In this document: positions 36,687-46,200 of the stretch, piece by piece
Layout: each line of letters starts with the position of its first letter
Position numbering within the stretch: the first letter of the stretch is position 1
Notes under the pieces: model-generated
Told to the model about the DNA's origin: nothing
Seen by the model: only the letters and a program-made list of their open reading frames with translations
Databases searched by the model: none
NCBI RefSeq assembly: GCF_010093535.1
Contig: NW_022985176.1
Location: 621,769 to 685,768 of the forward strand
DNA from: Lindgomyces ingoldianus
Taxonomy: Eukaryota > Ascomycota > Dothideomycetes > Pleosporales > Lindgomycetaceae
Direction: 5' to 3'
Length of the DNA stretch: 64,000 nucleotides
Program-made: the position numbers and the translations under genes

Positions 36687-37629
36687 TCAGAGGTTAGATT
36701 TGAGATTTCCCAAATTGACAGAAGGCAGTTTCAATACACGAATCGCGTTTCCACCCATGAAATCCTGCACAACCTTGCTTTTAAATCCGTCTTTAGTGCC
36801 CACTAGATACTCGTTGACATTGTCAACACACGTCTTCCATCCCAGCTGTGGGAAATTGGTTCCGAACATGACCTTTTCCCGTCCAGTCGTATTAGCAAAT
36901 CTGATCAATTCCGATGCATAGTATTTTGGCGACCATGCGCTTGTGTCAATATACACATTTTGATGCTTCCATGCTACTGCCACAGTCTCCGCCACCCAAG
37001 GATACCCCATATGCCCCATGATGATCCTGAGGTCGGGGAATTTGAGTGCGATTGCATCGATGTATGGGATCGGTCGACCAACCTCGCTTGGACACAACGG
37101 TCCCGTATGGCCAACTTGCGTGAGGAAAGGAATGTCAAGCTCGATGCATTTTACGAAAAGAGGCCAGTAATGTGCGTCGGTTGGGGGAAGGTTCCACAAC
37201 CAAGGAACGACTCTCAAACCCACGAAGCCTTCGACCTTCACGTAGTGCTCTAGCTCCTTGACCGCGCTCACAGGGTCATGTAGATCCACAGCAGCTAGAC
37301 CGAAGATTCGATCTGGATAGGCCCGAGTATATTCTGTGACCTCCGCATTTGAGAAGATTGTTTCCCCAGCCCGGCTCCAGGCCGACATGCAGATGTGCGA
37401 GACACCCGCTTCGTCCATCAGGGTAATCACATCCTTGGGTGAACGCTTCTGATTAGTGGTTCCAGGGTCTGAATGACTTTGTGCAAGAAGCCGCGCAACT
37501 TCTGGGATTGCTGCACCTAACTATGCATGTGTTAGTTTGGGTGCGCGTCGGATATAGCCGTGTGCTACTTGCACCAGGAGGATTTGCCCAGACGTCAACG
37601 ATAGGGTACTGAAACTTCTTCGCTACCAT
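36687..37629 (-). CDS. Amidohydrolase-2 family protein (ACMSD/decarboxylase-like TIM barrel)
   Basis: Exons 37629-37575 and 37516-36687 (58 nt intron, phase 1) give 294 aa. Signature segments are MSAWSRAGETIFSNAEV, RIFGLAAVDLHDP, GFVGLRVVPWLW, LDIPFLTQVGHTGP, DLRIIMGHMGYPW, NVYIDTSAW and KVMFGTNFP, in the order of the amidohydrolase-2 family (PF04909). These enzymes are metal-dependent hydrolases or non-oxidative decarboxylases of aromatic acids. The N-terminal D-x-H-x-H metal motif is replaced by VDVWANPP. Either this subgroup uses a different metal set or the activity is changed. The His of QVGHTGP, the His of MGHMGYP and the late acidic position TSAW/FGTN remain. Substrate unknown. A GGTGCA hexamer occurs at both the donor and the acceptor. 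Confidence 0.82.
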
Positions 37630-38644
37630 TGTTCTGGTGAATGGATCGGAAGGGAAGGACTGAAAGAAAGCTGCTGACAGCCCACGGTGATGACACTTTT
37701 ATAGGCCATGACATGTTATATGGTAGTTGAGCCGAGGTGCCTTTTGGACGATCGGAATTCGTATTTTGTTGGCCGAATGCGGGGAGGCGAAGTTAACATG
37801 TCATACAGCACAAGGCAGTTTGACGATCTCTCCTACCGTTCTCTTTACATTTTATTCTTTGGGAACCCGACTGAACGCTTTGTAGACATCCTTTAAACTA
37901 GGTAGCTCATGATAAGCGTGCAATACTTTTGATATTCCCAACCACTTTGCTAAATGCAGCTTCTAATGTCCCATCTTCGAGTTGAGGAAGTCTGTCTAAT
38001 AAGGGTATATAGTGCGAAGGTCAGAGTGGTTTCCTCCTTTACGAGTGCCGTACGTTCGATGCGATCTCGGTCCGCTGCTTTGAACATGCTTGTTGTCACT
38101 ATTCGTCCTCATGGCGGTCCCAGGAATGCAATACCATACATCTTTCGCCTCAACAAAGCCTTATCCGGTGGAATAAATTTGAAAGACAAAAAAATTAGTA
38201 TCGTTTAAGGTCCTGTATATCTCCTTCCAATCCAGTTAACCTTACTGGAATTGAAGTGTATGGGGAAACTGTGGATAACCTTATCCCGCTACACTCGAGA
38301 GCACAAGGAGGGTCCCTAAGTCGCGTTAGTGTGTCGTAGGGGCAGCGCTTTGTTTAGTGAATAGGAAGAAATGTTGAGGTAGCTATGTTCAATATGTGCA
38401 CGTGTTTCGAGAAAATAGGTATATTGAACATTCAACAATAGAATTTCCCTGCTGGGCTATTAACATCTGTTGTTTCTCTGCTCTCTTATTCCCTGCAACC
38501 AGCCGAGTTTGTCTGACCGGAAAGCGGGGCACAAGGATGACGCGCAAAAACAGGGTGGCTTAGGTTTGAATGATAACTAGGGCTTCGTAATTGTGGTCCA
38601 CGACGTCAGTCATCACCCTCTCTTTTGCCAGCAGGGTGACTGCA
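37630..38644. other. Divergent intergenic region, amidohydrolase / NACHT gene
   Basis: About 1 kb of non-coding DNA between two divergent start codons. No motif assigned. Confidence 0.45.
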
Positions 38645-41426
38645 ATGGATCCCATTTCTGGAGCAGGTCTTGCAGCAAATATAATCCAGTTTATCGATTT
38701 TGGCTACAAGGTAGTCGTGCAAGCAAAAGATATCCGCGACTCAGCTTCCGGAGGATCTAAGGAAAATAATGAAATCGAGACGGTCACAGAAGATCTGAAG
38801 AATATTACCGAGTCGCTGGATCAACACCTCAAAAGAGAAGCAGCCCACCAATCAAAACCCACAGATGAGAGTGCACTTCAGGATCTCGGCCGAGATTGCC
38901 AGTCTGTGGCTGAAGAACTTCTTGCAGCCCTGAAGAAGCTGAAGACTACAGGAAAAAGCAACAGGTGGGACTGCGTTCGCCGGGCACTTTTATGCGTGTG
39001 GAACAAAGAGAAGATTGTACAATTAGAACACCGCTTGGACCGATTCAGGCAACAGCTAACCATCAGACTGCTAGCATCGGCTCGGTAAGCGTATGTTATC
39101 ACCTTGATTGCACACAATTTGCTGATTTCGCACAATATAGTGACGCCTTGACAAAAGTCTATCAACAACAGTCTGCTTCCGTCAACGCGCACAATCTCTT
39201 TTTGGAAGCCTTTTTACGACGTGTTAGAGACAATGAACAGTGGCGAGACCTTATAGACACCATTCGCAATTCTACTTTACCACCCAGCGTTGAAGGTAGT
39301 CAGGAGGCTGCTGACAAAATAGACATATTCATTTCGATCGAGACTTTCAGGAAGGAGATCTTATCTAGCCTCCACTTTCATGAAATCTGGGATCGTCATA
39401 ATCGGATCGCTGAACGGCACCAGAAAACCTTCGAATGGATATACGAGGATTCGCCGACAAAACCGAACACCTGGGTTAACTTTTCAGAGTGGCTGGAGCG
39501 AGGTACAGATATATACTGGATTACAGGGAAGCCGGGCTCCGGGAAATCGACCCTCATGAAGTTTTTATACGATGATCCTCGAACACGGAAACACCTAAGT
39601 AAATGGTCCGGGGACTCTGACGTAGTATTATCCGGGTTCTTTTTTTGGAATTCTGGTACGGAGAGACAAATGTCTTACAGCGGCCTTTTGCAAACTTTAC
39701 TCTACACGTTGGTCCGGAAGTTACCCAACCTCGTCGACCGCATTTTCGCTGAACGCTGGGAAATATACAAGTTTTCTGGGAAATTCGATCCTCATTGGTC
39801 CGTTCCTGAGCTCTCAAGATCCCTTCGAAACATCTGCAACGCAGAATTCCAAAAAATGAGGTTGCTTTTCCTGATCGATGGCCTGGATGAATACCATGGC
39901 GACCACAACGAACTCGTCGGTCTACTGCAGCACATGGCCCATTTCTCCCATATTAAAGTCTGTGCGGCGAGTCGACCCCTAGTTGTATTCCAGCGTGCAT
40001 TTGAAAAGTCTCCTAGCCTGATGCTTCAGGACCTTACAACAACAGACATTGAGCTCTTCGTCAAAACCAGCTTCTATAACTATAGCGACTTTCTGCCACT
40101 AGAGAAGAAAGATCCACAGCTAGCCCGTGAGATTTGTTCAGAGGTTACCAACAGAGCTGCGGGTGTGTTTCTCTGGGTGTGCCTGGTTGTGCAATCGTTA
40201 TTGGCTGGAATTAGTAACGGGGACAAGATTGTAGATCTTTACAGAAGGCTGAAAGAACTTCCAGGAGACCTTGAGGCTTTGTATGAACAAATCTTGCACA
40301 GCCTGGACCACTTCTATCTGGCGCATGCATCACGACTATTCCAGATATGTCAGGCCGCCGACGGAGAGATTAGTCTTCTTCATCTCTCTTACGCAGATGA
40401 AGAAGATGATAAAATGTTACAGGTTAAAGAGCCGATTATTCTAGGCAAGGGTGACTTTTTTTACAGGCTCGCATGGATGAAGCGGCGTCTAGATAGTAGA
40501 TGTAAAGGGCTATTAGAAGTCACAGATTGGCCGCTGCATCTGTCGTTGCGACTTAGGTACGCATATTCTCTACATGTTGCAATTAGTTGATAACTAATGA
40601 AGGTATAAGTGATGTCGAACATGACCCTGACAAGTTGGAGAACCTAGGGAAGTCCTCGGTTCAATATCTACACCGAACAGTGAAGGATTTCGTGGAAAGA
40701 CCCGATATAAGAAAAAAGCTTCTTGCGGAGACAACCTCTTTTGATCCAAACATCGCCCTCTGCAAGGCGGCCATAATAGAGATGAATACTGTAAGGTGTT
40801 CAGATTGGGATGCGGCAGGAGCTCTTCAACCAAGCGTTATCAAAGCCCTGAAAAACGCATCAAGGGTTGGAGAATCCTACCAAAACACCTTGATTCCTAT
40901 CCTGGACGGGTTGAACACTGCCGTTACGCAACGAGTACGACAGATGAGGCATGACCCTGAGCTTTCTTGGAAGTTCGCATCTCTTTACGGAACCACACCT
41001 CATTCTCATGCCGTTTTGCTGCCGCTAGCATTGCGGTTTGACCTATGGGCCTGGATAAAGGCACTCCTCGAGCGGGGTCATCCTTCGGTTGCGAATGCAC
41101 CACGTAGGCCTTATCTGTTAGCAATATTTTCTCCGGAAGCGGCTGGGACGGCGTACGGGAAGGGAGAGGGGCCTAGTGCCCGATGTGCTAAATTGTTGAT
41201 GGACTGGGGTGCGGATCCACTCGAGAGATTTGGCCGCTCAACTGTTTGGATGCAGGTCAAGTATGACATTCCGCCGCAAGAAAAGGCTCTTTATCAGCTA
41301 TTAGCAAGGGGTGGTAGGCCTTTACGCCATTCCAACACAACCCCCGGGAAAAGGCGACGACAAGAAGACACAGGGAAGGACGTGAGGCGATTAAAAAGGC
41401 CATACATGGAGCGTAAATCTCGTTGA
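38645..41426 (+). CDS. NACHT-type STAND/NLR protein, intact
   Basis: Exons 38645-39084, 39141-40556 and 40610-41426 (introns 56 and 53 nt) give 890 aa. Residues 1-145 form a helical domain opening MDPISGAGLAANIIQFIDFG, typical of the N-terminal domain of fungal STAND proteins. NACHT follows: WITGKPGSGKST with the P-loop at 276-284, FFFWNSGTERQ, the GLLQTLLYTL helix and Walker B LLFLIDGLDEY around Asp393. Downstream are the sensor-like CAASRP, RAAGVFLWVCLVVQSLL and VQYLHRTVKDFVE, a block common in fungal NACHT proteins (DUF7791 as I recall). No ankyrin, WD or TPR repeats follow; the tail is basic. Such proteins are known or suspected in heterokaryon incompatibility and defence. The ligand is unknown. 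Confidence 0.87.
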
Positions 41427-41563
41427 CTATCTGAAGCGCCTCGCGTGTAGATTCCACCTTGCACTAAGAAATTGCTTCAGATCTGTTTCAGCGAACATGG
41501 AGTGGATAGACAGAGTATTTCCGCTGGTACATAATACTCTTCTCCTATGGTTGGCTTTAGCTA

Positions 41564-42034
41564 TTACTCTCGGTAGTATAGGACAAGAAGGCTAATCATT
41601 GAAGAAAAAGCTAGTGTCTTGCCGATCCTGCCTAGAACCACCCGGATCATAGTCGGCTGTCCACGGTCACATATCGTCCTTACATAGTCCTGCCATATGA
41701 CTTCTGAGTTCCTCAAGGATTCGCTTTCAATATATCCTTTTGTTGTTTCCTTAGTATGTCGGCCTCGGTGCCCACAGTGCAAAATGCAAGAGCTATGGGT
41801 GTAATGGATATTTTCCAGTACCCTCCTATACCGTGGGGAATCACGTGCATAGCATAGTAGCTGCGTTAAGGAGGGGATACCAAGCCTTTCGCTAAGTAGC
41901 GGAACTTTGTCTGGGGCTATCCCTGCAACACACTGACATTGATTCGGAATTCCCCTTGCTGCAAAGACCGTGGGTGAGGAACAAATCGAACGCACAAACC
42001 AGAAACCGATTGTGCTCGCGATTGTATTACGCAT
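41564..42034 (-). CDS. Orphan open frame, unassigned
   Basis: A 156 aa open frame with an ATG at 42034. It has six cysteines, a C-terminal hydrophobic stretch (MISLLVLYY) and no domain that I recognise. It sits in AT-rich DNA next to the NACHT gene. It could be a lineage-specific gene or a chance frame. No intron logic or promoter sign settles this. Confidence 0.22.
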   Translation of the reverse strand: MRNTIASTIGFWFVRSICSSPTVFAARGIPNQCQCVAGIAPDKVPLLSERLGIPSLTQLLCYARDSPRYRRVLENIHYTHSSCILHCGHRGRHTKETTKGYIESESLRNSEVIWQDYVRTICDRGQPTMIRVVLGRIGKTLAFSSMISLLVLYYRE

Positions 42035-42904
42035 CAGGTTAGCTTTGAGCCGGGGCTCTTGCCTGCTTAATCACACGTCACTTCTCTCCTACCTCTACAA
42101 TAATCAACATCTTATTGTAGTTTATCTCCATTCATCTATATTTGATCAGGAAACGGATTGAGGCCAAGGACACAAGTCCCTCAAGAAGCCAAGTGGGACT
42201 TCATATTCCGCAAATGCCCCCAATCTCGGCAGGAAGCTTCAGCGTCATGGCAAACTACCCAGACCACATGTTCATTTACTTTCCTGTGGTCGTTAGCCAT
42301 TCGCAACAAAATCCCTATTGTGGCAAAGAAACATCTTGGCCCTCTCGAAAATAAAAATCACGTACAAACCCAAATCTTTTAGCAGCAAAATGGAAGCCTT
42401 GCACATTCCAGGGCTGCAGCGGAACATCCGATAAGCCTGTGAGTGGAATTATCGCATACTGAATTCTTGAGCATAAGCACTTCTAAGCGCGGAATTCGAT
42501 CTCGTCATCTCGTCGCAATAGTCTAGTAATTAAAGGAGTCCGAAGCGACGATCACTACACCGTTGCATGTGAAGCCACTAATTCTTATCCTAGCATTGGA
42601 AATACTGGGGATTTTCCTGTTTACTTACACATGTTTGGGCAGATTTTTGGGTGAGGTTCGTCTCGGCACTGAAGGGAACGGTGACTGACGGCTATATAAG
42701 CAGTGCGGGCTCGAGTCGCTGACGTTACAGCAATACTATAGACGCGAAAATCTGGAAGAAGCTCGCGGCCGGTTATTGATTTCAAGATGCATATAGTTCA
42801 ACCCTACATTAAAGTTCTAACCAATGGTTACCGATAGACGGTAAGAAAGGAAGCTAGTAGGCAATATCGCAAAACGCAGATACAAAGTTGAATCATTAAT
42901 GGTT
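42035..42904. other. Intergenic, AT-rich
   Basis: About 870 bp with no supportable gene. Confidence 0.45.
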
Positions 42905-43114
42905 TTAATACTCCATATTCCCACAAGCACAGTCCAACTCCAGCCATTCATGCACTGACAACGCCACCATTAGTACCACAATGCAGAGAAGAACTATCAT
43001 ACAGTTAATGCCCAACCCAAAACCAGACATCATGGTGGTTGGTTCTCCAGGAGAGAGGAACAGATGACCAGCAGACAGAGATATCCAACCTACTCCTCCC
43101 TCCATGCTATCCAT
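42905..43114 (-). CDS. Possible small single-TM protein
   Basis: A 69 aa frame with ATG at 43114, directly downstream of SWR1 on the same strand. Residues about 35-53 are strongly hydrophobic (NCMIVLLCIVVLMVALSV), followed by an acidic, Cys-containing tail (LELDCACGNMEY). A second start (MMSGFGLGIN) would give about 42 aa consisting mostly of the TM helix. No family is known to me. It may also be part of the SWR1 3' UTR. Confidence 0.28.
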   Translation of the reverse strand: MDSMEGGVGWISLSAGHLFLSPGEPTTMMSGFGLGINCMIVLLCIVVLMVALSVHEWLELDCACGNMEY

Positions 43115-43200
43115 CTCATGACAACCATCCCTCTACTAATACACATACCCTTGTAGTTTCAGGGTTTGAAATACCATACGATGCTAACTAGATGTATCCC

Positions 43201-46200
43201 TTAGAAATGCTGTCTCCTCTTCCTCGGATGCCGATGTACATCCTGGCCTTTCTTCGCCTTCTTCTGACGATCCGTTGGCGGCTTATACGGTTCATGACCA
43301 TACTCTTCCCTGAACAATGCTAACATGTATTCATCTACATGTCTCATTTCACCATCCCCGACCTTATTCCTCTCATCCTCAGCTTCTGACACCGCCCTCG
43401 TCATCGCATTCGCTGGCGTCGCCGAGGTACTCTCGCTAAAATCAACCTGGTCATCATGAATCTCATCCACGATCTCCTTCTGCGCCACTGTAGCTGCATT
43501 CTGATCTTCCTTGTCCTCCACAGCCCGCATAACCTGCGCATCACCCAACAACCCAGCTTTCTCGCCTAGAACCCTATCCATAGCGGCACTGGCTTCGTCC
43601 ACAGGCCCTTCGTTCAATGCATCGCGCCATGTGACCTTGTTGAAGTAGTCGGTCGTGAAGTCGCCTTTTTGAATAATGACGTCATCTAACAGCCGCTTCT
43701 GGTTCGATTTACGTAGGATGTTGGCTTCGATGGTGTGTTCGGAGACAAATTTGTAAATATGTACGTCCCGGGTCTGTCCGATGCGGTGACTGCGGTCCTG
43801 GCATTGCTTGTCCATAGCAGGATTCCAGTCTAAATCGTAGAAGATGACTGTATCGGCGCCCGTCAAGTTGATGCCTAGACCACCAGATCGAGATGACAGG
43901 ATGAAGCACAGAATGCGTGGATCAGTATTGAAGCGATCTGTTAGAATTTGCCGTTGTTCAACCTTCGTGGCTCCGTCAAGGCGCAGGTATCGATGCCCAT
44001 GGATGTTCAAAAACTGTTCCAGAATGTCGAGGACCTTGGTCATCTGCGTGAAGATCAACGCCCGGTGACCACCAGCTTGCAGGTCTCGAAGTAGCGTGGC
44101 CAGGCGCTGCAGTTTGCCGCAGTCGTATTGAAGAAGGCGTTTATCGGGAAAAGCGATGGATTGGCGAATGCGAGACTCGTGAAACGGGTCTCGACGAAGT
44201 ACAATTGGCGATGATCTTATAAGCTCCACGCCAGGCTTAGACAATGTAAGAGGAATAATGTCCTCAGCAGTAACGGCCGGAGTCACACAGTTGAATCTGG
44301 TGACAATTGGCTCCAGAGCTTCGGCGCGCTGTTCGAGTGTCGGCACCAACGACTCGAAGATCGTAATCTGTCTGTGGTACCATTCTGCAGCGTGGAGGCG
44401 ACTACGTGGAGCTCGGAACCCAAGCATACCCTTTCTGCCTCCCTCCCTATCCATTTGAGCCTTACGATCTTCCTCAAAGGACGTAAGTGACGTTGGAAGG
44501 CGGCTTCCGTGAGGACCAAATTGTGGTCGAAAGACTGGTTCAACTCTTCTTTCCGGTTTACCTTCGTCCTTGATTTCTTCCGCGGCACCAAACCTGTAAT
44601 CTTCGTAGTTCATTGTCAGACGTTCAATCAAACCCTTTCCGTAGACTGGTAAGAATTGGGTACGGGAGCGGGTAAGGTCGAGGCACGTTTGAAGTTGGTT
44701 GCGGACAGCGATATTTTGTCGGTTTGCTATGGCGGCAAGAACAGAGGCGAAACAGGACGAAGATGGTTGAGGTGCGGTCTTAAGGCGCCGAGTCTGCCGC
44801 TCAATAAGGTCTTCGAGTGGTCGTGTTGCTCTAATTTGCTGCGTGCGTCGTGCATGTAGCATTGTAGTCTGCTCTCGCCGAGCAAATACTAGGCTAAGAG
44901 CGTCGAGACTCACTTCTTTGTCTTGCATACCTTGATGCAATCGCTTCCGGATCAAAAGGTCCTTGATCTCAAAATCTGCAACAACAGACTTTGGCATAGC
45001 CATAGAGGTGACAATGGCTCGAGTCTCGAATAAGTCTGGATGGTTGCAAACCTTTCGTAAAGACATCAAGCAGTTGATGATAGACATGTAATTGCCAGAA
45101 GCTAGGATCTCCTTTGTGGCGGCCCGGCCCATGAATCCGTCGTACAATTGTCTTTGGCGCTTCGAAAGCTTGCAATAAACCACATGCTCATACTTTGCAG
45201 GCATTTGCTTCTCGACGTCGGCCTTCAGCCTGCGAAGAAGATATGGGCGCAAAACCTCATGGAGTTTCTTCACAACCTTCTGTGCTTCAGCGTCGAGCTG
45301 CTGTCGGCCTTGCTCCATAATTTGGGAGGTGGGATTCTTCAGAGCCATTGTAAACTCCTCCAACCCGGCAATACGACCTTCTCCAGCAAGGCCGGCAGGC
45401 ATAAGGAAGTAAAGTAGCGACCAAAGCTCATCAATGTTGTTCTGCAACGGAGTCCCCGTTAGGAGGAGTCGTCGTTGCGTTCTAAAGTTCAATAGCGTTT
45501 GCCAGCGCTGAGACTTGAAGTTCTTGATGTTGTGCGCCTCGTCTAAGATGAGATACTGCCACGCTCGCATCTTGAATGCCGAGGCGTCCTGCAGGATCAA
45601 TTGGTAAGAGGTGATCACGACATTGAACATGTCTTTGCCCTCCGTACGCCAGCCAGTTCGTTTACGCTTACGCTCAGCAATGTCCCCATAGTATGTCAGA
45701 ATCTTGAAACCTGGACACCATTTTTTGAACTCCATTTCCCAGTTGAGCATTACGCTAGTTGGAACAACGACGAGGTGAGGGCCCCATATTCCCCGATCGA
45801 CTGCCAGGTACGCGAGAAGAGAGATTGTCTGGATTGTCTTCCCAAGGCCCATCTCGTCGGCTAAGATACCATTTGTGTCAGAGTCATAGAGGTTGGCGAG
45901 CCAGTCAAGTCCACCGTGCTGATATTCTCGGAGTGTACCCCGGAGTAAGGACGGTATTTGGGTACGCGGAGGAGAGGAGACATGACGAGATCTGCTCCTT
46001 GAAATGGCTTTCTCGGATATGGAGGGAGCGTACTCCACATCTTTGGATTCGTCTATTTCAATCGAGGGCGCAGGGCGTGGGGCGGCGTCGTCGTCGTCAT
46101 AGTTGGTAGGGTGACCTTGCGTCTCTGTCGTCATTGAACTGCCGTTTACGATGGCAGGTCCCAGCACCTCTTGATTCTCTGACTCCTCGTGATGCCCGAT

